Shown here in pieces: positions 1 to 10,099 of a stretch of DNA of 29,939 bases. The stretch covers positions 1 to 29,939 of the forward strand of contig QKBP01000030.1 in assembly GCA_003246035.1 (NCBI GenBank). The letters run 5' to 3'. The position numbers and the translations under genes were made by a program. Every line of letters starts with the position of its first letter. The stretch's first letter is position 1. The notes under the pieces were generated by a model. The model saw only the letters and a program-made list of their open reading frames with translations, was not told the origin of the DNA and did not search any database. The stretch comes from Desulfuromonadaceae bacterium (GTDB taxonomy: Bacteria > Desulfobacterota > Desulfuromonadia > Desulfuromonadales > SZUA-401).

Positions 1-3
1 CTG

Positions 4-35
4 AATAAAGAAGAGCCGCCCACGGGCGGCTCTTC
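4..35 (-). terminator. Rho-independent terminator after the lipoprotein gene
   Basis: A perfect 11-bp inverted repeat (10-20 and 25-35, loop CACG) is followed on the minus strand by CTTTATT. It lies 26 nt past the stop codon of the lipoprotein gene at 61-1629. The T-run is short, so the terminator may be modest in strength. On the plus strand there is no T-run. Confidence 0.7.
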
Positions 36-60
36 CTATGCCGGGCCGAAGGACCCGCTC

Positions 61-1629
61 TTACGGCACAAAGGGGTTCGGGGCGACAAATACATCCCCG
101 AAGTTGTTGCTGTCGCCGGCTACGAGGTTGCTGGCAAACGACGATAAGACGACATAACTCCCGTTCGCGGACACGGACACGAGCACGAAATCGCCGCTCC
201 CCCCATTCGCCTCCACGCCACCCGAGGATACGCTCACCCGTTCCGTTGCTCCCGTTGTCACGTCATGGACAAATGCATCTGCGACGCCGTTGAGATCGCC
301 GGCAACGAGATTACTGGCTGCCGAAGTAAAGGCAACAAAGCGACCATCACTCGAGAGCCCCGGCTTCTCAGAATCCGGAACTGCCGCGTTCCCCTCCGTT
401 GCGTCGCTGGCCACACTGACACGAGTCGTCGTTGCGGTCCGCATGTCCCGGACGAAAACGTCCCGCACCCCGTTGCTGTCCCCGGCCACCAGGTTGGTAG
501 CAACCGAGGTGAACGCGATATATCGCCCGTCTCCCGAGCAGCTCGGATAGCCGCTCTCACCATTGCCGAAGGCATCATCCGGAGCAAGGCTCGCGATGGT
601 GCTCTGTTGCGTCTGCCGATCGTAAACAACCAGTTGTCCGAAGGATGAGAAGGCCACGTAGCGTCCGTCGCCGGAGAGGCACGGCCCGTTGTCGAACGCA
701 CCCCCGCTACCTATATGTTCCGTTTGATGGCTTTGGCGGTCGCGGACGAAGATGTCAGAATTGGCAGGCGTATCGCCTGAAAAGAAGTTCGACGCGAAGG
801 ATTCGAAGGCCACGAACCTCCCATCTGCCGAAATCGACGGGGCAAAGCTCCCCTCGTCTCCCTCGCTACCGTCGGTAGCCACGCTCACCCTTTCAATGGC
901 GCCGGTCTGCAGGTCCTTGATGAAGATGTCCGAGTTGTCATTGGTATCGCTCGGGACTAGGTTTGACGCGAAGGACGAGAAGACCACGAAACGGTCATCT
1001 CCTGAGATCGCAGGCTGCTGGCTGGTTAAATTTCCCGGGGAACCATTCAGGTCGGAACTCACGAGGGTGGTCAGGGACGTCAGCCGGTCCCGCAGAAGAA
1101 TGTCCCCGGCGGTAGCTCCGGGGTACAGATTCGTGGCCCCCGAGTAGAACGCCACATAGCGTCCATCCGAGGAAGAGGAACCCATCCAGCAATCGAAGTT
1201 CCCCTGGCTCCCGTCTGAGGCAACGCTGACCCGCTCAATGGAGCTCCCGCCAGGGAGGGAGACGGTCACCGACACCGTGCCGGTCGCGTTCCCGCTTTGC
1301 CCGTCGTCGATCTCATAGGTAAAGCTGTCCCGGCCGCTGAACCCTGCGGCCGGGGTGTAACGCACCTCTCCTGCGGCCGTAATGGTGACGGTCCCCTGAC
1401 TCGCCTGAGTCACGCCCGAAACGACAAGGACATCTCCATCCGGGTCCGTGTCGTTGGCAAGCACGTCGATATCGACAGCCATTTCCATTGTCGTGACCGC
1501 CGTATCGTTCACAGCAACGGGCAGGTTGTTTTCGGGCGGCGGCGGCAGCGGCCCCGGCCCGCCGCCTGAAGAGCCGCCACATCCCGCCAGCAAAAGAATG
1601 GACACTGCCATGACGATCCAGTTTCTCAT
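61..1629 (-). CDS. Lipoprotein with a cadherin-like domain and WD40/TolB-type beta-propeller repeats
   Basis: A 522-residue predicted lipoprotein of unknown specific role. The N-terminus is a signal peptide ending in the lipobox LLLAGC, followed by a Gly/Pro-rich linker. Residues about 35-125 form a cadherin-like/Big_9-type domain, with the typical VLANDTDPDGD calcium-binding-like motif and a Y-T-P-A-x-G-F-x-G-x-D-S-F-T-Y ending. The rest is about seven repeats of the type S-x-D-G-R-(Y/F)-V-A-F-x-S-x-A-(S/T)-N-L followed by D-(I/V)-F-V-(R/K)-D. These are PD40/TolB-like blades that probably fold into a beta-propeller. The start is set at ATG 1629 because GGAGG lies 8 nt upstream; an earlier in-frame start at 1650 lacks such a site. 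It probably sits in an outer or inner membrane leaflet and binds proteins or polysaccharide, but no function can be assigned. Codon use looks less GC-extreme than in its neighbours, which could mean recent acquisition. Confidence 0.85.
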   Translation of the reverse strand: MRNWIVMAVSILLLAGCGGSSGGGPGPLPPPPENNLPVAVNDTAVTTMEMAVDIDVLANDTDPDGDVLVVSGVTQASQGTVTITAAGEVRYTPAAGFSGRDSFTYEIDDGQSGNATGTVSVTVSLPGGSSIERVSVASDGSQGNFDCWMGSSSSDGRYVAFYSGATNLYPGATAGDILLRDRLTSLTTLVSSDLNGSPGNLTSQQPAISGDDRFVVFSSFASNLVPSDTNDNSDIFIKDLQTGAIERVSVATDGSEGDEGSFAPSISADGRFVAFESFASNFFSGDTPANSDIFVRDRQSHQTEHIGSGGAFDNGPCLSGDGRYVAFSSFGQLVVYDRQTQQSTIASLAPDDAFGNGESGYPSCSGDGRYIAFTSVATNLVAGDSNGVRDVFVRDMRTATTTRVSVASDATEGNAAVPDSEKPGLSSDGRFVAFTSAASNLVAGDLNGVADAFVHDVTTGATERVSVSSGGVEANGGSGDFVLVSVSANGSYVVLSSFASNLVAGDSNNFGDVFVAPNPFVP

Positions 1630-1773
1630 CGCCGTTTCCTCCGCAATCACTATTTAGTTACAGCCAACGAGGCTGTCGAACGCATTACGGATGCCGGTAC
1701 GCCATGCACAGTGTCAGTTCTAAGCAATGCCAACGCTTGAGGGAGGAGGGGAAAATCGGGCCTCTACGATCAA

Positions 1774-1799
1774 ATTATCCCGCGGCCGTGAATTGTCAA
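1774..1799 (-). promoter_or_regulatory. Possible sigma-70 promoter for the lipoprotein gene
   Basis: On the minus strand TTGACA (1794-1799) is followed after 14 nt by GATAAT (1774-1779). Both hexamers are good but the spacer is shorter than the usual 16-18. The region 1630-1861 holds no gene; this is the only promoter-like signal seen in it. The implied leader is about 140 nt. Confidence 0.35.
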
Positions 1800-1861
1800 G
1801 ATCCGCTAATTACCTGCTGATGACCATTAAACGAGGCTGGAACAGCTTTGCTAGGCAGGCG

Positions 1862-3298
1862 CTACAGATACGGTGAAAACAGCTTGAAGAGCGCATCGCG
1901 CAGGCGCTTATAGAGGGGGCGTTCCTCGACCTCGTCGAGGGTCACCTCGTTCGACCCGTCCCGGCAGGTCGCAAAATGCTTCGAAAGGTCGCGGGCGAGC
2001 TTCTTGTCATAAACCTCGAGGTTGAACTCGAAGTTGAGGCGCAGGCTGCGCGGGTCGAGGTTGGCCGAGCCGACCAGCGCGTACTGGTCGTCGATCAGCA
2101 GCAGCTTGCTGTGGACGAAGGGGGGGGGCTGGTAGAAGATCCGCACTCCGTACTGCAAAAGCTCCTTCTGGTAGGCCTGCGAGGCCCACGCCACGTAGGG
2201 GAGGTTGTTGCGACACGGCAGCACGATCTCCACCGCTACGCCGCGCAGCGCGGTGGCCTTGATCGCCGCCACCAGCGGGCGACTCGGAATGAAGTAAGGA
2301 GTCATGATGTGGACCGAGTGCTGGGCGCAGCTGATCGCACCGATGATCAGCCACTGCAGCTTCTCGAAATCCTCGTTGGGACCGGCCGAGATCCCCCGGC
2401 AGAAGGCCTCGCCGACCTCATCGGGGAGCTTCTCGTCGAGCCCACTAGGGGGCTCTTCGGTGACGAAGGTCCAGTCCTCGAGGAACGCCTCGGCCATCTG
2501 AACCAGCACCGGCCCGGAGACCTCGAAGTGGAGGTCGACCACCCGCCGCGGGTTGTTCTCGGCGTCGGCGAGGTGGCGGGTCCCGATGTTCATCCCGCCG
2601 ACGAAACCGACATGGTCGTCAACGACCAGCAGCTTGCGGTGGTTGCGCAGGTTGAAGTAGATCCCCCGGCCGAGCAGCGAAGGGGGGAGGAAGCGCGCCA
2701 CCCGAACTTTGCCACGCTTGAGGCGCCAGCGGATCGGCGGGAAGGAATAGCGCTCGCCGAGCGCATCGATCAACACCCGCACATCGACCCCGCGCTGGGC
2801 CGCCTCGCTCAGGGCGGCGGCAAACTCCTGGCCGATCCGATCGTTGTCGAAGATGTAGGTGGAGAGCCAGATCCGCGTACGCGCGAACTGGATCGCCTCG
2901 AGCATCGCCGGGTAGGCCATTTCGCCGTTGTGCAGAGGACGGATGCGGTTGCCGGCGACCAACGGTCGGCGGGTAATGCGGTCGGAGAGGTCGAGCAGGG
3001 TGGTGAAGTTCTTGCTCCGAAAAGGGAGCGGTTCCTCGAGCGGCTTGGCCAGTTTGGCGGAGACGTGGGGGAATCCCTGGCCGTGGCTCTGCCAGGTGCG
3101 GGCCCGGGTTCGGATGCGGTTGACACCGATCAGCCAGTAGCAGAGCGGGCCGACCACCGGCACGGCGAAGCAGAACACGATCCAGCCGAGCGCCGCGCGA
3201 GGGTCCTCCTTGTTAAGTAGGGCGTGCCCCGCCGAAAAGACCGCGAAGGCCGTGAAGAAGACACCCAGAATGATGTCGAGTACCACGATTGCGTTCAC
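1862..3298 (-). CDS. cls: Cardiolipin synthase (phospholipase D superfamily)
   Basis: A 478-residue membrane enzyme expected to join phosphatidylglycerol molecules into cardiolipin and release glycerol. Two N-terminal membrane helices (about 4-24 and 38-58) form the PLDc_N anchor. They are followed by two phospholipase D domains with complete HKD motifs: H220-x-K222-x4-D227 followed by GGMN, and H396-x-K398-x4-D403 followed by GSAN. The length is that of bacterial Cls of the ClsA type. The start codon is GTG 3298, preceded by a purine-rich AGAGGGGGAG stretch. It lies 44 nt behind the zinc-ribbon gene and is probably cotranscribed with it. Oddity: residues Q-P-P-P-F just before the second HKD are encoded by a run of nine C (2120-2128), a potential slippage site that would destroy the second half of the active site. 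Confidence 0.93.
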   Translation of the reverse strand: MNAIVVLDIILGVFFTAFAVFSAGHALLNKEDPRAALGWIVFCFAVPVVGPLCYWLIGVNRIRTRARTWQSHGQGFPHVSAKLAKPLEEPLPFRSKNFTTLLDLSDRITRRPLVAGNRIRPLHNGEMAYPAMLEAIQFARTRIWLSTYIFDNDRIGQEFAAALSEAAQRGVDVRVLIDALGERYSFPPIRWRLKRGKVRVARFLPPSLLGRGIYFNLRNHRKLLVVDDHVGFVGGMNIGTRHLADAENNPRRVVDLHFEVSGPVLVQMAEAFLEDWTFVTEEPPSGLDEKLPDEVGEAFCRGISAGPNEDFEKLQWLIIGAISCAQHSVHIMTPYFIPSRPLVAAIKATALRGVAVEIVLPCRNNLPYVAWASQAYQKELLQYGVRIFYQPPPFVHSKLLLIDDQYALVGSANLDPRSLRLNFEFNLEVYDKKLARDLSKHFATCRDGSNEVTLDEVEERPLYKRLRDALFKLFSPYL

Positions 3299-3342
3299 GC
3301 TCCCCCTCTGGCGCTCCTAACGCATGCGGTGGGCAACCCCTC

Positions 3343-3672
3343 CTACGACAGGTTGGTAGCGCAGCGCGGGCAAGTCAGCATACTGGTCGACTTCACCCGG
3401 TGGCCACAGGTCGGGCAGTTGAACCAGTGCCGGCAGTAGCGACACTGCGGATCCGACATGCCCTGTTTTTTCTTGCACTTGGGACAGCGGCGGTACATCT
3501 TGCGCCGCTCGATATAGTCTTCGAAGAACAGGCCGCACTCCGGGCATTCCTTGGCGTCCCGCTTGCGCACTTCCTTGCCGCAATTGGGCTGCGGGCAGAC
3601 GAAGACCGTCTTGCAGCCGCTGCACCAGTACTTGCCCTTCTTCTCTTCCTTGCAGACCGGACACTTCTCCAT
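3343..3672 (-). CDS. Small multi-zinc-ribbon protein of unknown function
   Basis: A 109-residue protein built almost entirely of CxxC pairs: CPVC, CSGC, CPQPNC, CPEC, CPKC, CRYC, CPTC and CPRC. This suggests four zinc-ribbon or rubredoxin-like knuckles in tandem. No signal peptide or membrane segment is seen, so it should be cytoplasmic. The start ATG 3672 is chosen because GAGAGG lies 5 nt upstream. An in-frame ATG at 3729 would add 19 residues but lies in the loop of a terminator-like hairpin and has no ribosome binding site. The gene is directly upstream of cls. A role in nucleic-acid or protein binding is possible, but nothing in the sequence decides it. Confidence 0.75.
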   Translation of the reverse strand: MEKCPVCKEEKKGKYWCSGCKTVFVCPQPNCGKEVRKRDAKECPECGLFFEDYIERRKMYRRCPKCKKKQGMSDPQCRYCRHWFNCPTCGHRVKSTSMLTCPRCATNLS

Positions 3673-3686
3673 CTCAACCTCTCTCA

Positions 3687-3702
3687 GGCGACGCGCGTCG
3701 CC
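3687..3702. promoter_or_regulatory. 16-bp perfect palindrome in front of the zinc-ribbon gene
   Basis: GGCGACGCGCGTCGCC is a perfect palindrome ending 15 nt before the start codon of the zinc-ribbon gene. In RNA it could form a 6-bp stem with a GCGC loop immediately before the GAGAGG ribosome binding site. In DNA it could be an operator. Function is inferred from position only. Confidence 0.4.
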
Positions 3703-3709
3703 GGATATC

Positions 3710-3739
3710 AAAAAAGCCGCTCCCTCCATGAACCGGCTT
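3710..3739 (-). terminator. Probable rho-independent terminator after the PEGA lipoprotein gene
   Basis: On the minus strand a 6-bp stem AAGCCG/CGGCTT with a 14-nt loop runs into TTTTTT and then GATATC. It lies about 140 nt beyond the stop of the gene at 3878-4258 and only about 40 nt before the zinc-ribbon start. The rest of the spacer 3740-3877 holds no gene. A second stem-loop at 3826-3841 has no T-run. Confidence 0.5.
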
Positions 3740-3877
3740 CAACTCAACCCATCGCGGGGACACCCTTGCATCAGACCAGCCGGTGGCGGGTACCGGGGGC
3801 GACATTAATTGTAATCGAGAACGGGGCGACTGCCAAGTCGCAATTACTACGGACAGCGATGTCGGCCAGAAGGAGGC

Positions 3878-4258
3878 CTAGGGGGCATAGCGGGCGAGGT
3901 TTTCCGGGGACTCGTCGAGAACGAACAGGTACTCCTCCTCGAGGCGCTTGGTGAAGAGGGTGCCGAGCCACAAGGGGCTCCAGACCAGGCCCGCCGCCAG
4001 CCAGCGCTTGCGGGCTGCGGGGTCGGGCCGCTCGGCGACGACCTCGGTCTCGAGGGTCTTGAACCCCGGCTTGGAGAGAACCATCTTGTAGTGCTCGCCG
4101 CTGCTCAGGCTGTAGTCGTAGGCGCACGGCGTGACGCCGACCATCTGGCCGTTGACTTCCACCAGGGCCCCCTCGGGCTGGGAAAGAAGCTGGGCATGGC
4201 GGGCGCAACCGCTGGCGAACACCAGCACCACCAGCAGACACAGGACTTTCTTGGGCAT
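3878..4258 (-). CDS. PEGA-domain lipoprotein
   Basis: A 126-residue predicted lipoprotein. The N-terminal MPKKVLCLLVVLVFASGC is a signal peptide with a lipobox-like FASGC. Residues about 25-70 are a PEGA domain (P-E-G-A-L-V-E-V-N-G, then G-x-T-P, and Y-K-M-V-L-S-K-P-G-F), a short beta-sandwich common in surface-associated proteins. A hydrophobic stretch W-L-A-A-G-L-V-W-S-P-L-W-L follows, which could be a membrane-interacting segment. The start ATG 4258 has AAAGG 8 nt upstream; the longer ORF from 4291 lacks such support. It appears to be a single-gene unit under a sigma-54-like promoter at 4301-4315. Its precise role is unknown; envelope or surface attachment is the usual context of PEGA proteins. 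Confidence 0.75.
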   Translation of the reverse strand: MPKKVLCLLVVLVFASGCARHAQLLSQPEGALVEVNGQMVGVTPCAYDYSLSSGEHYKMVLSKPGFKTLETEVVAERPDPAARKRWLAAGLVWSPLWLGTLFTKRLEEEYLFVLDESPENLARYAP

Positions 4259-4300
4259 GGCGCGGACCTTTCTCCCTCCGATCGTACACATGTGACTCTC

Positions 4301-4315
4301 GCAAGGATCGGGCCA
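4301..4315 (-). promoter_or_regulatory. Candidate sigma-54 (-24/-12) promoter for the PEGA lipoprotein gene
   Basis: The minus strand reads TGGCCCG-ATCC-TTGC. It matches the sigma-54 consensus TGGCACG-N4-TTGC except for one base, with the obligatory GG and GC at the right distance. The predicted start site near 4290 gives a leader of about 30 nt containing the AAAGG ribosome binding site. No sigma-70 promoter was seen here. Confidence 0.5.
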
Positions 4316-4330
4316 ACCTGTGGATGTTTA

Positions 4331-4360
4331 AGCCCCCTGAAAACCGCATGTTTCAGGGCT
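4331..4360. other. Stem-loop downstream of uvrA
   Basis: CCCTGAAA (4335-4342) and TTTCAGGG (4351-4358) form an 8-bp stem with an 8-nt loop. AGCC/GGCT can extend it over a bulge. It lies about 165 nt past the uvrA stop, with only a weak T-run (CTTAAA) on the minus strand. It may be a weak terminator or 3'-end processing structure. The rest of 4316-4522 holds nothing else I can support. Confidence 0.35.
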
Positions 4361-4522
4361 TCTCATGAGGAGGAAAGGGTGAAGGATTCCGTCGCCTTGA
4401 CAGGTTCATGGGGAGAGGCTCATCGGCGAGGTTCAGGAAGAGTGAACGATGCCGGGGCGTCCGGACCGTCATCTCCCTGACAGCCGGTCAAAAGACCTGA
4501 CACACCCGTGTGCCGTGGCACA

Positions 4523-7336
<2,814 letters not shown>

Positions 7337-7341
7337 ATCGT

Positions 7342-8343
7342 TCAGTCCTTGCTGGCAGCCATGTGCGCTGCCATCTTCACGGCCGCTGCGAGGCTGGCCG
7401 GGCTCGCCTTGCCGGTCCCGGCGAGGTCGTAGGCGGTTCCGTGGTCGACGGAGGTGCGCACGATCGGCAACCCGAGGGTGACGTTGACCCCGTCCTCGAA
7501 ATGAAGGAGCTTGAGCGGGATCAGCCCCTGGTCGTGGTACATGCAGATCACCGCGTCGTAGGCACCGCGGGCGGCAAAATGGAACAGGGCGTCGGCGCTG
7601 TGCGGGCCGCTGGCCTCGATCCCCTCGGCCCGGGCGGCGGCGATCGCCGGGGCGATCAGGCGCCCCTCCTCGTCACCGAACAGCCCCCCTTCGCCGGCGT
7701 GGGGGTTGAGAGCGAGTACCGCGAGGCGCGGCCGAATGAGTCCGAAATGGCGGCGCAGGTCGGCGGCGGCGATGCGGATGGTATCGCGGATCGCCGCGCT
7801 GCTCAGCACTTCCGGAACCTCCCGGTAGGCGAGATGGGTGGTGACCAGGCAGACCCGCAAACGTTCCCCGGCCAGCATCATCACTACCCGTTCGCTGCCG
7901 CAACGCTCGGCCAGCAGCTCGGTATGGCCGGGAAAATCGCAGCCGGCAGCACGGATCGCCCCCTTGCTGATCGGCGCGGTGACCATCCCGGCGGCTGCAC
8001 CGTCGAGGCACTGGCGACAGGCCCACTCGATGTAGGCGAGCATCGCCCTGCCGCAGTCTGCGTCGGGAGCCCCCCAGGCGAGCCGCTGTACCGGCAGCGC
8101 GGAGAGCACCTCGATGTCGAGCCGCCGCCCTGAGGATTCCAGCCGGCACGCGGTAGCACCGACATCGCGCGGCGTCAGCTCGACGCCGAGCACCTGCGCG
8201 GCTCGCTGCAGCACACCCGGGTCCCCGGCCACGCGCACCGGAAAGGGGAGAGCATCGAAGTCCCCCGCCAGCCACCCCTTGAGGATGATTTCGGGCCCGA
8301 CCCCGGTCGGGTCGCCCATGGTGATGATCAACGGCTTGTCCAC
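7342..8343 (-). CDS. pdxA: 4-hydroxythreonine-4-phosphate dehydrogenase (PdxA)
   Basis: A 333-residue enzyme of the DXP-dependent vitamin B6 pathway. It oxidises 4-phosphohydroxy-L-threonine with NAD to the precursor that PdxJ condenses to pyridoxine 5'-phosphate. The N-terminal [11 protein letters not shown] motif and the three metal-binding histidines of the family are visible in [14 protein letters not shown] and MYHDQGL. The start is set at GTG 8343 because a perfect GGAGGT lies 6 nt upstream. The reading frame stays open to a GTG at 8370, but that codon overlaps the -10 box of the promoter found here. pdxA leads the pdxA-uvrA unit. In many proteobacteria pdxA sits next to surA; here a yqgE gene in the opposite direction stands between them. 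Confidence 0.96.
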   Translation of the reverse strand: MDKPLIITMGDPTGVGPEIILKGWLAGDFDALPFPVRVAGDPGVLQRAAQVLGVELTPRDVGATACRLESSGRRLDIEVLSALPVQRLAWGAPDADCGRAMLAYIEWACRQCLDGAAAGMVTAPISKGAIRAAGCDFPGHTELLAERCGSERVVMMLAGERLRVCLVTTHLAYREVPEVLSSAAIRDTIRIAAADLRRHFGLIRPRLAVLALNPHAGEGGLFGDEEGRLIAPAIAAARAEGIEASGPHSADALFHFAARGAYDAVICMYHDQGLIPLKLLHFEDGVNVTLGLPIVRTSVDHGTAYDLAGTGKASPASLAAAVKMAAHMAASKD

Positions 8344-8368
8344 CTGCACACCTCCACGCCAAGAGACC

Positions 8369-8398
8369 ACTATAATCCGACTCGCACCGCCACTTCAA
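8369..8398 (-). promoter_or_regulatory. Sigma-70 promoter for pdxA-uvrA
   Basis: The minus strand carries TTGAAG (8393-8398), an 18-nt spacer, and TATAGT (8369-8374). The predicted start near 8362 gives a leader of about 19 nt with GGAGGT before GTG 8343. For the divergent yqgE gene the plus strand has a TTGACA at 8433-8438 but no convincing -10 at the right distance. Confidence 0.65.
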
Positions 8399-8490
8399 CC
8401 ACAGGGTCCAGCCGCAAAATTCTATCGCGAACTTGACACCCCGGCGGTGCGGTGGTCAGCTGTAGGGTAATTCTGTCCCGCCGAGGTGCC

Positions 8491-9078
8491 ATGCTTCGCG
8501 TATCCCTGCTCCTGCTGCTTCTGATGACGACCGCTCTGCCGGCCAGCGCTGGGTCGAGCGTCCCGACCGCCCTCGCTCCGCGGGCCGGTCTGCTTCTGGT
8601 CGCCAGCGAACGGATCAACGACCCACGCTTCGCGCAGAGCGTGATTCTGATCACCCGGCACGACGCCCACGGGACCTCGGGACTGATCCTCAACCACCCC
8701 CTCGGCAAGCTCCCCGCCGACCTTGAGCGGACCCTGCGCACCCTGCCGAACGGCATCTTCTGGGGCGGGCCGGTCGAGCCACTGCACGTCACCGGGCTGC
8801 TGCTCGGCAATCCCCTCGCCCCCGGCGAGAAGCTCCTCGATGGCCTTCACCTGCTGACCACCGAGCAGCTCGAAACCATGCTCCACCAGCAGCGCCTCCG
8901 CGCCGGAGAGTTGCGGGTCTTCATCGGCTATGCCGGCTGGGCGGCAGCCCAGCTCGCCCGCGAGATCGAGCACGGCGACTGGCACGTGCTCCCCCTGGAA
9001 CCCGACCTGCTGCGCGAGCTCCCCGCCCCTGAACTGTGGCCTCGGCTGGTCCCGGACAACCCCTCCCTCTGGATCTAG
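8491..9078 (+). CDS. YqgE/AlgH (UPF0301) family protein with a signal peptide
   Basis: A 195-residue protein of the YqgE/AlgH family, whose biochemical role is not settled. Family hallmarks after residue 28 are G-x-L-L-V-A-S, F-x-x-S-V-I-L-I-T-x-H, G-T-S-G-L-I-L-N-H-P-L-G, W-G-G-P-V and F-I-G-Y-A-G-W. Unlike typical YqgE proteins, which begin close to the P-x-x-G-x-L-L-V-A motif and are cytoplasmic, this one starts with MLRV, a run of leucines, and an A-L-P-A-S-A cleavage-like site. That predicts export or membrane anchoring. ATG 8491 has GAGG 4 nt upstream; an in-frame GTG 39 nt earlier would only lengthen the leader. It is transcribed alone, divergent from pdxA and convergent with the surA-like gene. 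Confidence 0.85.
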   Translation: MLRVSLLLLLLMTTALPASAGSSVPTALAPRAGLLLVASERINDPRFAQSVILITRHDAHGTSGLILNHPLGKLPADLERTLRTLPNGIFWGGPVEPLHVTGLLLGNPLAPGEKLLDGLHLLTTEQLETMLHQQRLRAGELRVFIGYAGWAAAQLAREIEHGDWHVLPLEPDLLRELPAPELWPRLVPDNPSLWI

Positions 9079-9103
9079 TGGCCTGTCCTCCTGTGGCACG
9101 AAC

Positions 9104-9131
9104 AAAAAAAGCCCCGCCTGACGACGGGGCT
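9104..9131 (-). terminator. Rho-independent terminator of the mfd-parvulin-surA unit
   Basis: AGCCCCG (9110-9116) pairs with CGGGGCT (9125-9131). On the minus strand the stem is followed by TTTTTTT. It lies 24 nt beyond the stop codon of the surA-like gene. On the plus strand it is followed only by CTTG, so it may also weakly end yqgE. Confidence 0.8.
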
Positions 9132-9154
9132 CTTGTGCGTTTAGAGAGAGGTGA

Positions 9155-10099
9155 CTAGAGGCGGATATCGACCAGCGCCTCCTCGCGCAGCCCCTTCTTC
9201 CAGGCGTCGAACAGTTCTTCGGTTTTGCGTGCCCGTACGAGCTCCTCGATCTCCCCCCGGACCTCCTCGAAGGGACGGAACCCCCCCTCGGCACGGGCCA
9301 GCACCGTCAGCAGCGCGAACCCGCCCGGGACTTCGAGCACCTCGCTGACCCCCCCCACGGGGAGATCCCGCACCGCGTCGGCGAACAGCGGCGAGAGCTC
9401 GGCCTCGGCGAAGGCGCCGAGCTCGCTCCCGGAGACGTCGGGGTCCTCGTTGAGACGCTTCAGCCGGGCAGCGAATTCCCCCTTTTCCTGCAGCTGCTCC
9501 CTGGCCCGATCGGCCTTGGCCTTCAAAAGCTCCTCACCGGCCGAGGAGGTCTTTTCCGGGACGGCGATATTGACCACCCCGAGAGTGACCGTCGGCGCGA
9601 GCCGGTAAGTCTCCGGGTGTTCCTCGTAGTAATTGCGCAGCTCCTGGGTGGTCACGTCGGCCTTGGCCTGGACCTCCCGTCCAAGCAGCTTGTAGCGCAG
9701 GATCTCACTGCGCAGGCTCTCACGATAACTCGCCAGGGTCTGTCCCTGTCCCTGCAGCGCCTCCTCGAGCTGTTCGAGGGTCAGGCGGTTCTGCACCTGG
9801 ATGTCGCTGATCGCGGCATCGATCTCCTCGTCGCTGACCGCGACACCGATCTCCTCGGCGCGCTGCTGCAGCAGGCGTTCCTCGACCATCCGCTCGAGGA
9901 GCAGGGGTGCGGCCTCCGTGCGCTGCTCGGCGGGGACGGAGGCGAGACGCTGGTCAAGCTCGTAGGCCGTGATGATCTCGTCGTTGACCACGGCGACGAT
10001 TCGGTTGAGCGTTTCGGCCCGTACTGCAAAGGGGCCGACGAGGATCAGCAGCCCGGCGAGCAGCCCGGCCGTCATATGCCTGGAGTGTCCTGAAATCAT
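9155..10099 (-). CDS. SurA-like periplasmic chaperone / parvulin-type peptidyl-prolyl isomerase
   Basis: A 314-residue exported protein of the SurA family, expected to escort outer-membrane proteins through the periplasm. After a signal peptide (about 1-27, ending A-V-R-A), residues from about 30 show the SurA N-domain motif R-I-V-A-V-V-N-D-E-I-I-T-x-x-E-L. A helical chaperone domain with V-x-(V/I)-S-D-E-E-I-D follows. A single, rather degenerate parvulin domain then contains S-G-S-E-L-G-A-F and L-P-V-G-G-V-S-E-V. The start ATG 10099 overlaps the stop of the preceding parvulin gene (ATGA), which indicates translational coupling; ATG 10075 is an alternative. Degeneration of the isomerase part suggests that chaperoning matters more than catalysis. 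Confidence 0.85.
   Translation of the reverse strand: MISGHSRHMTAGLLAGLLILVGPFAVRAETLNRIVAVVNDEIITAYELDQRLASVPAEQRTEAAPLLLERMVEERLLQQRAEEIGVAVSDEEIDAAISDIQVQNRLTLEQLEEALQGQGQTLASYRESLRSEILRYKLLGREVQAKADVTTQELRNYYEEHPETYRLAPTVTLGVVNIAVPEKTSSAGEELLKAKADRAREQLQEKGEFAARLKRLNEDPDVSGSELGAFAEAELSPLFADAVRDLPVGGVSEVLEVPGGFALLTVLARAEGGFRPFEEVRGEIEELVRARKTEELFDAWKKGLREEALVDIRL

Noticed and set aside
3826..3841. Stem-loop GCGACT-GCCA-AGTCGC as a terminator
   Set aside because: No T-run follows on either strand.
8368..8370. Upstream GTG as the pdxA start
   Set aside because: It overlaps the -10 box of the pdxA promoter, whereas GTG 8343 has a perfect GGAGGT 6 nt upstream.
8371..8376. TATAAT on the plus strand as the -10 of yqgE
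   Set aside because: No -35 at the right distance and it is over 110 nt from the start codon. The same bases make a better minus-strand -10 for pdxA.
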